A DNA stretch of 64,000 bases from Paenibacillus oenotherae (GTDB lineage: Bacteria; Bacillota; Bacilli; Paenibacillales; Paenibacillaceae): the NCBI RefSeq assembly GCF_019443105.1, contig NZ_JAHZIJ010000002.1, positions 1-64,000 of the forward strand, given 5' to 3'. Position numbers and translations under genes: made by a program. Every line of letters begins with the position of its first letter. Within the stretch, counting starts at the first letter, position 1. Shown here in pieces: positions 8,441-19,119 of the stretch. The notes under the pieces are model-generated. The model did not search any database. It was not told where the DNA came from and saw only the letters and a program-made list of their open reading frames with translations.

Positions 8441-8573
8441 CTATATCCCCCAAATCGGACCCGCTATTCACGGAAGAAGAATGAAAAGTGTAACCTTTGA
8501 TTATATTAGTCGTAATTGAAGGGAAAGGCAACGCTTAGGCTAGCCCCAAATCAACTGAAGGAGAAATGACATC

Positions 8574-8993
8574 ATGAAAAAGACCCTGTTGCTTCTAATG
8601 GCCTTCACCCTATTCGTCGCTTTCAGCGCAGGGGCGGCGGATGCCAGGCCAAGAGGCGGAATCAAGTCCCCCAAGAAAAGCTTTACGCAGACACCCAAGA
8701 AGCAGGTTAACGAGAGCAACTCAGGCACGAAGGCTCCCGGTACTCCCGCAGCAGGCACGAAGGCGAATCGCGGCTTCTTCAGCGGAGGCAGCCTGATGAA
8801 AGGGCTGATGATCGGCGGAATTGCCGGCCTCTTGTTCGGAGGAATGTTCGCCAATCTCGGGTTTCTCGGCGATTTTCTCGGCCTGCTAATAAACGTGCTG
8901 GCGATCTACGTGCTGTTCATAGCCATACGCGGCATTTTCCGATACTTCCGCAACAACCGCAAGCCATCCAATCCGGATGACTGGAGAAGATAG
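8574..8993 (+). CDS. Exported membrane protein with glycine-rich anchor (Tim44-like annotation group)
   Basis: The 139-residue protein has signal MKKTLLLLMAFTLFVAFSAG cleaved near AADA, a Lys/Gly/Thr-rich linker, a glycine-rich hydrophobic block (MKGLMIGGIAGLLFGGMF), a second membrane segment (LLINVLAIYVLFIAI) and a basic tail. Similar Bacillales proteins are often labelled Tim44-like from the GG-rich segment, with no demonstrated role. AAGGAG precedes the start. The downstream gene begins 6 bp after its stop, so the two are co-transcribed. Confidence 0.7.
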   Translation: MKKTLLLLMAFTLFVAFSAGAADARPRGGIKSPKKSFTQTPKKQVNESNSGTKAPGTPAAGTKANRGFFSGGSLMKGLMIGGIAGLLFGGMFANLGFLGDFLGLLINVLAIYVLFIAIRGIFRYFRNNRKPSNPDDWRR

Positions 8994-8998
8994 CGGCA

Positions 8999-9277
8999 AT
9001 GCGAATTTATACCGACGAAATTATTAATGCGGTCTGTCTGAACATTGCAGGGCGCAAGGGCATCCAGCCCACAGAAGTGGAAGTGCAGCTGTCCTGGGAT
9101 GAGGAGTACGGATTTACAGCGGAGGTGTGGACACAAGGGCGCAGCCAGTATCTGGTCGAAGCCAATCTGCTGGAAGCGATTGAGCAATATATGTTCAATC
9201 AGTATAACCGCCGGGTGTTCCGGTCACAGATTACACTGGATGCGGATGAAGAGTTTTGGGCCGATATAGCGGATTGA
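8999..9277 (+). CDS. YxcD-like protein (DUF2653)
   Basis: The 92-residue acidic cytoplasmic protein opens MRIYTDEIINAVCLNIAGRK and contains QPTEVEVQLSWDEEYGFTAE and an EANLLEAIEQY helix. These match the Firmicutes YxcD/DUF2653 family of unknown function. GGAG lies about 12 bp before the ATG, inside the end of the upstream gene, so it forms a pair with the exported protein gene. Confidence 0.75.
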   Translation: MRIYTDEIINAVCLNIAGRKGIQPTEVEVQLSWDEEYGFTAEVWTQGRSQYLVEANLLEAIEQYMFNQYNRRVFRSQITLDADEEFWADIAD

Positions 9278-9419
9278 CGATCAGTCGATCCGTTATTTTT
9301 TTTGCCTGCTGATTCATTAGCGATATTATGCAAATTTATGCAATCTTCTTTTTTGCGCAACCGTGCCCTCTCTTAGGCGTCTAATGAGGTAGATTAAGAG
9401 AGGAGATGATTCCAGGCAC

Positions 9420-11336
9420 ATGCGGCAAAAATGGAGTTTAGTGCTGGCTGTCATGCTGATTCTGCAAGCTTCTATGGCGGTCATCGTGTCGGCAGCAGGC
9501 AGCGGGTCGGATCAGACAACGAAATTCCGGGTCTACCAGAATGATAGAGCGGTGAAGGAGTTCGCCACTTCGGCAAGAGCGATCGCCTTTGCCAAGAGCT
9601 ATCCATACAGTCATGTGGAGCGAATTGAGGGCCGAGGCTGGATATGGGACAATCTCCCCCGCTACAAGGTGTACGAGAATGGCTATTCGACCACAGGCAG
9701 GGAATTTGCCACGTTGAATGAAGCCAAGGCGTTCGCGAAAAAGCTGCGGTTCGCCCAAATCCGCGACCTTCAGAAGCCGGGCTGGGTATCCGGCACTTAT
9801 GCGAATTATGCCATGTATCAAGGAGATAAAACGTTGCCGAACTGGACGTTTGCCACGCTTGCCGAAGCGAAAAATGCAGCCAAGGCGTACAGCAACATAC
9901 ATATCATTGAATTGTCCACCAATCAATGGATATGGGATAACCTTACTGCCGCGCAGAAGCAAGCGCAGCGCAAAGCTGCTCCCGTATACGATATCACCGT
10001 GGATGGCGCTACAAGCGGCGGGCCGCTCTACCCTTTCCTGCTCGATGCCATTCGCGCTTCAACGATGCTGCCCGGCAGCTCAGTTGTGAATACGGCTACA
10101 GGACGCACCGTTCATATGAACACGCCCTCATTCGTGGTGACACAGAACGGCAAAGCAGTAAAGTCGTTCTACGGCGCGGGCAGCGCAGTCAAATACGCCT
10201 CCACTCTGTCCGGTTCGGCTGTAACGAAGGATGGCAGCGAGTGGTGGACGAATGTGCCTTACTTGAAGGTGAAGCAGAATGACCGTATTATCCGCTATTT
10301 CCATACCCGCAAAGGGGCAGTAGATTTTGCAAACGGATATAAGAATGCGGTTGTTGCCACCGCAGACGGCCGGGCAATCTGGAACAACAGGCAAGGGCTG
10401 ATGTATCTGGCATGGAACGGAACCTCCCGCACAGATACGGTTCTGGCTCAGGTCAGCGGAACACAGGGCCTGGATGTTGATTCCCCTACCTGGTTCGAGC
10501 TTGCGGATGCAGCCGGAACACTGACTGACAGCTCCGATCCGGCGCTAGTAACAGCGATGAGAACAGCAGGCATCAAGCTGACACCGCTCGTGCACAACCA
10601 GTTTGACGCGGGGATGACAAGTGCCTTTCTAAGGGACGAAGCTGCGAAGTCGAAGTTTATTGGGGCACTTGTCGGCAGGCTTGCCGCACTTGGCGTTGAT
10701 GGCGTCAATCTGGATTTCGAAGCGCTTGCCGGGGGTGACCGGGCTCTGTATACGGCATTTGTCCGCAGCTTGACGGAAGCGGCTCATGCCAAGGGATTGA
10801 CTGTATCTATCGACCTGCCGCGCGGGGATGTCCTGTGGGATCACAAGACCGCCTATGATCATGCCGCGCTTGCGGGCATTGTCGATATGATTATGATTAT
10901 GGCATACGATCAGCATTGGAGCGGCAGTGATACAGCAGGCTCTGTAGCCCAGCTGAAATGGGTTGAGGACGGCGTCAAGACCTTCCTGGCTTATGGTATT
11001 CCCCGCAGCAAGCTGATGCTCGGCATTCCTTTCTATGTACGGGAATGGCGTGTGGACGCTTCGGGAGCATTGGTCGATAACAAGGCGATAATTATGAAGG
11101 AAGTACCCCGCATTATTGCGGAAAATAATGCAAAGGGCGTCTATGATGCCGCCTCAGGACAGACCAAATACTCTTATGCCAAGAATGGCTACACGCATGT
11201 ATTCTGGGCGGAGACAGCGGGTACTGTGAAGGCGCGAATTGATATTGCTGCCAAGTATGATCTGGCAGGTGTTGCCGCATGGCGTCTTGGCTATGAAAGC
11301 GCAGATCTGTGGACCATGATGCTGCAGCAGAAATAG
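9420..11336 (+). CDS. Secreted GH18 glycosidase with N-terminal repeats
   Basis: The 638-residue exported protein probably cleaves N-acetylglucosamine linkages in peptidoglycan or chitin. A signal peptide spans residues 1 to about 26. Residues about 35-325 hold five diverged repeats of about 45 residues, each with a V.QN(D/G)...F.T...A..FA pattern ending in W.N; they may bind the cell wall. The GH18 barrel occupies about 340-636 and includes the catalytic motif DGVNLDFE at 427-434, with E434 as acid/base, and MIMIMAYDQHW. Similar fusions act on spore cortex or cell wall. The spacing from GGAG to the ATG is long, so an alternative start is possible. Confidence 0.88.
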   Translation: MRQKWSLVLAVMLILQASMAVIVSAAGSGSDQTTKFRVYQNDRAVKEFATSARAIAFAKSYPYSHVERIEGRGWIWDNLPRYKVYENGYSTTGREFATLNEAKAFAKKLRFAQIRDLQKPGWVSGTYANYAMYQGDKTLPNWTFATLAEAKNAAKAYSNIHIIELSTNQWIWDNLTAAQKQAQRKAAPVYDITVDGATSGGPLYPFLLDAIRASTMLPGSSVVNTATGRTVHMNTPSFVVTQNGKAVKSFYGAGSAVKYASTLSGSAVTKDGSEWWTNVPYLKVKQNDRIIRYFHTRKGAVDFANGYKNAVVATADGRAIWNNRQGLMYLAWNGTSRTDTVLAQVSGTQGLDVDSPTWFELADAAGTLTDSSDPALVTAMRTAGIKLTPLVHNQFDAGMTSAFLRDEAAKSKFIGALVGRLAALGVDGVNLDFEALAGGDRALYTAFVRSLTEAAHAKGLTVSIDLPRGDVLWDHKTAYDHAALAGIVDMIMIMAYDQHWSGSDTAGSVAQLKWVEDGVKTFLAYGIPRSKLMLGIPFYVREWRVDASGALVDNKAIIMKEVPRIIAENNAKGVYDAASGQTKYSYAKNGYTHVFWAETAGTVKARIDIAAKYDLAGVAAWRLGYESADLWTMMLQQK

Positions 11337-11452
11337 ATTGAGGGATGAATTCTGCGGCCGCGTGCTGTATTCTTGAATTCCGTTGTGGTATGATGTTGAA
11401 AACTTGTTTCTGCCTATAGAGACAAGCAACTTTCGCGAGAGGGGACATTCAT

Positions 11453-11797
11453 ATTTCACAGCTAAAGGAAATTCAAACCATCGAGGAATGGAATGCAGCA
11501 TTCGAAGCATCCAGCCAACGTCCACTGGTCGTTTTCAAGCACAGCACGACTTGTCCGGTCAGTGCGAACGCATATAGCGAGTTCAGCAATTATTTGAAGA
11601 CCAGCGCGGCACCGAATGCGGATTATGTGCTGGTTAAGGTCATTGAATCGCGCCCGGTATCGAACCAGATCGCCGAGGATGTAGCCGTCAAGCATGAGTC
11701 GCCCCAAATTATTATGGTGAAGGACAAAGCCAAATATTGGAGCGCTACCCACTGGGCAATCACGGAAGAGCATATCCGTGCTGTATTAAACGATTAG
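11453..11797 (+). CDS. ytxJ: Bacillithiol-system thioredoxin-like protein YtxJ, apparent ATT start
   Basis: The frame reads ISQLKEIQTIEEWNAAFEA, then VVFKHSTTCPVSANAY, then ESPQIIMVKD, which is YtxJ throughout (about 114 residues, one Cys in the TCPxS motif). YtxJ-type proteins are thioredoxin folds linked with bacillithiol redox chemistry. An in-frame TAG at 11417 leaves no ATG, GTG or TTG before the conserved region. The only sensible start is ATT at 11453, which has AGAGGGGA 7 bp upstream; a later ATG at 11594 would remove the active-site motif. An extended -10 (TGGTATGAT, ending 11394) lies upstream. A sequencing error cannot be excluded. Confidence 0.75.
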   Translation: MSQLKEIQTIEEWNAAFEASSQRPLVVFKHSTTCPVSANAYSEFSNYLKTSAAPNADYVLVKVIESRPVSNQIAEDVAVKHESPQIIMVKDKAKYWSATHWAITEEHIRAVLND

Positions 11798-11806
11798 TTG
11801 ACGATG

Positions 11807-11842
11807 AAGAGCAGCTTGGGAGGAGATTCCCAGGCTGCTCTT
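11807..11842. terminator. Bidirectional terminator between ytxJ and the collagen-like gene
   Basis: AAGAGCAGC-TTGGGA (11807-11821) pairs with TCCCA-GGCTGCTCTT (11828-11842) across a 6-nt loop. It lies between the two convergent stops at 11797 and 11857. Confidence 0.75.
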
Positions 11843-11856
11843 CTGCTTCGTTCCAG

Positions 11857-13989
<2,133 letters not shown>

Positions 13990-14207
13990 TCAAGGCTCAT
14001 CGGCTTAATATCCTTCATTAACTTGTCTATTCCAGAGGCGCCTTTACTAAAGTCTATGCATATTCGCACAAATGGCAGCTTGGACGCCAAAAATGGTTAC
14101 CAGCCCTCACACCTTTCAAACTCAGACTCTGAACATAATCCGCAGGAAGAACGCATAGGCTTCATCAACTTGTTCCAAACATGAACTCCGCAGACAGGAG
14201 GGGACCT

Positions 14208-14894
14208 ATGCAGCCCGAGGTCATTTTCAGCAAAAAAGCAGCCTGGGCCATACCGCCCGTAAAAGAGCACGTCACCGTACAGCCTTCTCATGACGAGGAT
14301 TTTCGCTGGATTAAGCAAAGACGCGTGAAAGGAGCCTGCTGGCCATACCGTGCTGCCCGAGAGATCGGCTGGACAATTCTATCTCCGATTGATGTCGAAA
14401 TTTATCCCGCAACTGAGATTCAGATCGGCGCGGAGCATGCGGAAGAGATCCCCCACATTCAACATTTGACAGGCATTCATTATTGGCAGAGGCGAGAGGA
14501 TATCTACTTGGGTGTCAAACCATCCGGATGGTTCCAGCTGCATCAATTCAAAGTCGACAACAACTGGCATCAAATGTTCATTCCAAACGGGGAAGGCACC
14601 TTTGAATGGAGGATGGGCTGGAGCGTTCAAATTCCCAATGACCACGTGCTGCTTTTCCAACCGCTTGAGCATACGGACAACAGCTACATTATTCATCCCG
14701 GACTGCTTACGGCCCAAAGTCTCGACCGTTTTCACAGCGGCCTTGGCCTTCCTATTGCTTTCGAGCCGAGACAGAACAAGGTTATTAAACGCAGTGACCC
14801 ATTAGCCAAAATGCTTGTGCTGCACAAGTCCGCGCTGTCGCTCCGGGAGCAAGTGATTGAAGCCGGTCATTCTGTCACTGGGGAAGAACAGTAA
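14208..14894 (+). CDS. DUF6065-like protein
   Basis: The 228-residue soluble protein starts at ATG 14208 behind AGGAGGGG; an in-frame upstream ATG at 14181 has no ribosome binding site. It contains RRVKGACWPYRAAREIGWTI, FKVDNNWHQMFIPNGEGTFE and a WSVQIPNDH..LLFQPLEH core. The pattern resembles DUF6065-type proteins, which have beta-rich, cupin-like predicted cores and unknown function; I am only moderately sure of the label. It stands alone and ends in a strong terminator. The 237 bp separating it from the divergent collagen-like gene must hold promoters for both. Confidence 0.6.
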   Translation: MQPEVIFSKKAAWAIPPVKEHVTVQPSHDEDFRWIKQRRVKGACWPYRAAREIGWTILSPIDVEIYPATEIQIGAEHAEEIPHIQHLTGIHYWQRREDIYLGVKPSGWFQLHQFKVDNNWHQMFIPNGEGTFEWRMGWSVQIPNDHVLLFQPLEHTDNSYIIHPGLLTAQSLDRFHSGLGLPIAFEPRQNKVIKRSDPLAKMLVLHKSALSLREQVIEAGHSVTGEEQ

Positions 14895-14919
14895 TAAAGG
14901 GGGGGCCTCCGAATACATC

Positions 14920-14958
14920 AAAAATCCCGAATGATTTCAGCTCATCCGGGATTTTTTT
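14920..14958 (+). terminator. Rho-independent terminator
   Basis: The stem AAAATCCCGaATGA pairs with CTCATCCGGGATTTT around a short loop and is followed by T7. It lies 26 bp after the DUF6065-like gene. Confidence 0.85.
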
Positions 14959-15062
14959 CATGCCGTTCGTTGGCCTGAAAATTGAATCACATTCACTGTG
15001 GATAGACAAGCTGTAATTAACAGTGAATAATTAAAGTTATTCTTAGATCCCGGAGGAATCAC

Positions 15063-16424
15063 ATGATGAAGAAACTCGGAAGAAACGACCCTTGCCATTG
15101 CGGCAGCGGCTTGAAATACAAAAAGTGCTGTCTGAATAAGGATGAGGGAAACAATGTCACCCGGATAACGCAAACTATTCCGAAACCACCCGCTAACATC
15201 ATCGAGGACAAGCTGACATGGGATAACGATCTGCACAAATCGATAGCCACTTATTTCTTTAATCAAACCGCCAGCTTGTATGAAACCGATGAAATCCATC
15301 AGGTCATCCAAATGTGGAATAAATATGCCAATACCGTTGATCCAGTCACCAAAAAAATAGGGGTGTACCCTGCTGCATTAGAGTATATTCTCTGTCAGAT
15401 CTTCGGTTACACAACTACCCAAAGCGAGCTGGCCGCCAAATATGACGTTTCAGTCAACACATTATCGCAACGGGCGAATCAGATATTCTCTTTTCTCGAT
15501 GAACTTCTGCCTCAGTTGCCGAATGAATCAAGCCATGGCATATCCCCTGCTTCTCCTCTCTCAAAGATGGGGATGGAACGGGAGATGCAGCGTATTCACA
15601 CCTTGCTCGATGAGCAGGATTTCGGCACCCTTGAGGAAGCTAATGCATTTCTTCAACAAAATTTAAATACGAAGCCTGCCAAACGTAAAAGTCTCAGCAA
15701 ATCAGAACAAGCTGCGGAGCTTCTGTATGCTGCATGGGATGAACCGAATCCGAAACAAAGGATCAAGATGGCGCAGGAAGCGCTGCTCCTTGATCCCAAT
15801 AGCGTCGACGCATACAACATACTCGCCGAATGTGCGGCTGCTTCCCTTAAAGATGCGGCCTTTTATTACAAGCAGGGAATGTTGGCCGGAGAGCAGAGTT
15901 TCGGCGAAGCGTTCTTCAAGGAACATAAGGGACACTTCTGGCTCCATGCACCGACACGACCTTATATGAGAGCGAAGAAGGGCTACGCAGAAGCGCATGC
16001 CGGGCTTGGAAATATGCCGGAGGCCATTAAGCATTACAATGAGCTGTTGGAGCTTAATCCGAATGATAATCAAGGTGTACGCGAGCTGCTTCTGTCAGCC
16101 TATATCGAGACGGCAGATTGGAAGAGCGCGGCAAAGCTTATTCAACAATTTGATGAAGATGGCAGCGCAGCCTTCAATTATAGCCGAATTCTTGTCGAAT
16201 ATGGGTTGAAAGGACAATCTCCCGAGCTTACTAAGCTAATCAAGAAAGCAATCGGACATAATCCTTATGTTCCTGCTTATTTGCAAGGCAAGAAACGGCT
16301 TCCTCGTGAAATGCCGGAATATACAGGTTATGGAGACGACCGGGAAGCAATCGTATATGCGCATATCAGCCGCCATCTTTGGTTGATTCGTCCAGAGCTG
16401 CTGCAGCTTTTGTCAACGAAATAA
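15063..16424 (+). CDS. SEC-C metal-binding and TPR protein
   Basis: The 453-residue cytoplasmic protein begins with a SEC-C zinc motif, NDPCHCGSGLKYKKCC (residues 8-23, with C11, C13, C22 and C23), like the tail of SecA. A middle segment (about 90-135) reads like a helix-turn-helix (TTTQSELAAKYDVSVNTLSQRANQI). The C-terminal half (about 225-440) consists of TPR-like helices, for example GYAEAHAGLGNMPEAIKHYN. This architecture recurs in Paenibacillus with no assigned role; a scaffold or regulator is plausible. GGAGG lies 6 bp before the tandem ATGATG, so the true start may be either codon. Confidence 0.8.
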   Translation: MMKKLGRNDPCHCGSGLKYKKCCLNKDEGNNVTRITQTIPKPPANIIEDKLTWDNDLHKSIATYFFNQTASLYETDEIHQVIQMWNKYANTVDPVTKKIGVYPAALEYILCQIFGYTTTQSELAAKYDVSVNTLSQRANQIFSFLDELLPQLPNESSHGISPASPLSKMGMEREMQRIHTLLDEQDFGTLEEANAFLQQNLNTKPAKRKSLSKSEQAAELLYAAWDEPNPKQRIKMAQEALLLDPNSVDAYNILAECAAASLKDAAFYYKQGMLAGEQSFGEAFFKEHKGHFWLHAPTRPYMRAKKGYAEAHAGLGNMPEAIKHYNELLELNPNDNQGVRELLLSAYIETADWKSAAKLIQQFDEDGSAAFNYSRILVEYGLKGQSPELTKLIKKAIGHNPYVPAYLQGKKRLPREMPEYTGYGDDREAIVYAHISRHLWLIRPELLQLLSTK

Positions 16425-16471
16425 GTGCAATAGGGAGCAAATATCGGCTTGTGCGCCATGTGTTTTATCAA

Positions 16472-16831
16472 TTATTGCACTGGCGCCTTGTTATATCCGC
16501 TATCACCGTAGGGCTGCAATTTCTCCACCCACTGCTTCTCCAGTTTCTTAAGCTCCCAGCGCATGTCGGTAATCTCGCCCGCATCCTTCTGCTCCAGCAC
16601 CTCAAAGGTGAAATTTTCACTCCCCAGCTCCTTCCAATCCTTCTGTAACTGGATATTCAGAAACTGGCCCAGGTTCAGCTGAGTCTGTATGGACGACCAT
16701 TTGTTTTTCAGGTTGGGATAGCTTTTTACGAAAATTTTGCCGTTGACGCTGCATTTGATTTGTATGGCACCCATATAGGTTTTAATCTCCTTGAATGCCT
16801 CCTGAAGCTCCTTGCGCTTGTTCTTGTCCAT
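16472..16831 (-). CDS. GIY-YIG nuclease family-like small protein
   Basis: The 119-residue protein contains YMGAIQIKCSVNGKIFVKS, a degenerate GIY-YIG core in which the first GIY is replaced by MGA. It then has LKNKW...LNLGQF.N..LQKDWKELG and a C-terminal KKLEKQWVEKLQPYGDSGYNK. This Bacillales subgroup is commonly annotated as GIY-YIG nuclease family, but the loss of catalytic signature residues makes nuclease activity doubtful. It lies 40 bp downstream of the VWA gene on the same strand and may be co-transcribed. Confidence 0.7.
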   Translation of the reverse strand: MDKNKRKELQEAFKEIKTYMGAIQIKCSVNGKIFVKSYPNLKNKWSSIQTQLNLGQFLNIQLQKDWKELGSENFTFEVLEQKDAGEITDMRWELKKLEKQWVEKLQPYGDSGYNKAPVQ

Positions 16832-16871
16832 GGTGCTATCTCCTCTCGATCCGCTAAAATAACTGCAAAAA

Positions 16872-17990
16872 TTATAAATACCGTGCGATAATACGAACCA
16901 GCTTGGCAGGCAGCTCCGCTAGATTGGTAATATCCAGGAATCTCTCGTTCCCGTAGATCTGATTGATGACTTCCTTATCCTGGCCTATTGCCGCTGCAAG
17001 AAATGTAATGCCTTTCCGTTCATATTCGGCTATCGTCTGCTGCATATCCTGGATCGCATACCCTCCGGTATAGTCCTCCATCGCTTTGGGCTGCCCATCG
17101 CTTATGCTGATCAACAATCGGGTCTGCTGCGGCGAAGCCGCCAACCGATCCCCCATAATTCGGAGCGCCATCCCGTCGCGGTTGTTGCTTCTGGCACGAA
17201 TGCCCATCAGTCTGAACCGATCATTGACATCAGGTTTGTCGGAATCGGCATAGGCATAGATCGACATTTGCTCCAGCTTGGAGACATCTGCTGTATCTCC
17301 ATAGATGAATACGGGAATGCTACAAATCCGGCAAAATTCATATACGGCAAGCACGGCGCGCTTCGCAGCTTCCAATCTTCCGAAGGCCGACATCGATGCC
17401 GACTCATCCACCCTCAGACCGACTGCAAGGGAGGGAGATTCTGTTGGCGGAAGCTTCCTGGCAAAATATCTGAAATCCCGGTAAGCAACACGATCGGCTT
17501 GAAATTTGCTGCCATAAAATTGACGCCCCGCAAATTCGGAGGAAACCTCATGCTCCAGCAGCGGAAGTGTCTTGCTGGCAATTTCCCGGATGATGGGCAT
17601 AAGCTCCTTGCTCAGACTGTCATATTCCTGCCGGGACGCCATATCGTAATCGGGACGGTGAACGATGAGCTTCACCCGTTTATGGATCGAATCGGACACA
17701 GCCTCCCTTGCATCGCGATTCAGCCCTTTGCGGTAATCCCGCTCTTGCCGCTTCGCTTCTTCGTCTGGCATCGGCTCAGGGTTGGCCTGATGATAGACCG
17801 GCTTGCCGTCCTCTCCTGTATCGGAGCTTTCCATGTCTGAAGCTTCATTCGATTCGGACGCATCGGATGCTGCGCTATCATCGCTGTCCGCAGATTTTTT
17901 CAACGCGATTCCCTGCTCCTCTGTCGCCGTGCCAGGGTCAAAATCAGTGTCGTCGATGCTGCCCGATATGTTTATCTCGGCCTGACCCAA
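16872..17990 (-). CDS. VWA-domain protein (CobT/NorD-like partner of MoxR ATPase)
   Basis: The 372-residue protein has an acidic, Ser-rich N-terminus (1-80), a helical middle, and a C-terminal VWA domain with MIDAS-type VDESASMS, GIRARSNNRDGMALR and ISISDGQPKAM. MoxR-type AAA and VWA pairs act in metal insertion or enzyme remodelling. The only start in this frame is TTG 17990, with a poor ribosome binding site; it overlaps the end of the ATPase gene by 47 bp. Just upstream is an A11 run, and a one-base slip there would fuse the ATPase and VWA frames, so the real N-terminus is uncertain. Confidence 0.75.
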   Translation of the reverse strand: MGQAEINISGSIDDTDFDPGTATEEQGIALKKSADSDDSAASDASESNEASDMESSDTGEDGKPVYHQANPEPMPDEEAKRQERDYRKGLNRDAREAVSDSIHKRVKLIVHRPDYDMASRQEYDSLSKELMPIIREIASKTLPLLEHEVSSEFAGRQFYGSKFQADRVAYRDFRYFARKLPPTESPSLAVGLRVDESASMSAFGRLEAAKRAVLAVYEFCRICSIPVFIYGDTADVSKLEQMSIYAYADSDKPDVNDRFRLMGIRARSNNRDGMALRIMGDRLAASPQQTRLLISISDGQPKAMEDYTGGYAIQDMQQTIAEYERKGITFLAAAIGQDKEVINQIYGNERFLDITNLAELPAKLVRIIARYL

Positions 17991-19098
17991 GATTCTTTTT
18001 TTTTTTACATTCCAGCTCTACGTTATCTAAAGCCGCCAGCAAGCCATGGGTATTCAACGCATCCTCCAACAGCTTGATTTCATCGGAATCGGTTGTGATC
18101 TTGTAGATGACTTTATGATAAAGCGATTGCCCGGCAAGGGCGCCTCCGGCGACCGCGTCCGCCCAGTAGAACAAGGAGCGCATGCCAGCCACGCCTTTAA
18201 TCGCATTGACCCGGGCAGTTCTGTCCAGCACGATAATGATATCCGCCAGCACATCCAGCACCTGCTCATCCTTATATCCGGTCTTCGACATGGCCCGTTC
18301 AATCATGGTTTCCTTAGTCGGCAGATCCATCTTCTCCGTATGCTGAACCCTGTCGCGCAGCGCTTCATTGAGCGGTCTCGTTCCCGCATAACTGCGGTTG
18401 GTCGTGATGATTGCTACGAAATCGGGATGTCTGCGTATGATTTCTGTTGGAAGATTAATGCTTCCGTCCAGCTCCAAGGCAGAGTTAAGCGCCATTAGCA
18501 CTGCGGCATCCCGGATAACAGTTGGTTCTTGAATTTCCAGCAGATAGCCTTTCTGATAAGCTCTGACGATTTCGGAAGGGTAGAATCGATACTCCACTGC
18601 CTCTTCATCCCCGGAGCTATGCTCCACCTTGTTCAATAACTGCTTCATCTTCAAGGCTGCCTGTTCCTGAGTGACGCCCAGCACATCCATCAATATTTCA
18701 GCAGCGCTATGGAAGCCGTCGCTTTCATACAATGCTTGCAGAACGGCCTGCTCCGAGAGCTCCAGCTTCTCTAATCTTTCCGATGAAATCACCGGCAAAA
18801 TAGCGCCAATAATATCGGATTTGTCCATATCGGCAAAACAAGTGACCTTCGTATAAGGCAATCCCAAGTTAGCCGACAGCGCTTTGGCAAGCTGCGTCTT
18901 GCCGGAGCCTGCGTCTCCCTCTAACAAAATAGTGGCGATTTTCATTTCGCCGCGATGCCAATTGCGCTTTATTTCGTTGCTAATACGCAGCTCCTCTTCA
19001 CTGACCTTATGAGATGCCGGCTTTGTCCAAACAAGCCCTTGTTCGATCTCAGTCAGCAGTCTTGCAGGGGAGACCGCGTATTGCTCCTGGATGTTCAT
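17944..19098 (-). CDS. MoxR-type AAA ATPase
   Basis: From ATG 19098 (MNIQEQYAVSPARLL) the protein has 384 residues. Walker A is GDAGSGKT at 61-68; a long insertion (about 100-175) precedes the sensor-1-like IITTNRSYAGTRPLNEALRDR. It likely works with the downstream VWA protein as a chaperone-like remodeller. AGGTGAG precedes ATG 19098; GTG 19107 is an alternative. After KKKK the frame continues NLGSGRDKHIGQHRRH, which looks like an out-of-frame tail, so the true C-terminus may end at, or read through, the A11 tract at 17996-18006. Confidence 0.82.
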   Translation of the reverse strand: MNIQEQYAVSPARLLTEIEQGLVWTKPASHKVSEEELRISNEIKRNWHRGEMKIATILLEGDAGSGKTQLAKALSANLGLPYTKVTCFADMDKSDIIGAILPVISSERLEKLELSEQAVLQALYESDGFHSAAEILMDVLGVTQEQAALKMKQLLNKVEHSSGDEEAVEYRFYPSEIVRAYQKGYLLEIQEPTVIRDAAVLMALNSALELDGSINLPTEIIRRHPDFVAIITTNRSYAGTRPLNEALRDRVQHTEKMDLPTKETMIERAMSKTGYKDEQVLDVLADIIIVLDRTARVNAIKGVAGMRSLFYWADAVAGGALAGQSLYHKVIYKITTDSDEIKLLEDALNTHGLLAALDNVELECKKKKNLGSGRDKHIGQHRRH

Positions 19099-19119
19099 TA
19101 CACTCACCTCTTCAAACTA

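Noticed and set aside
17990-18010. Programmed -1 frameshift at A-AAA-AAG
   Set aside because: The heptamer is present, but the VWA frame is +1 relative to the ATPase frame, so a -1 shift would not connect them.
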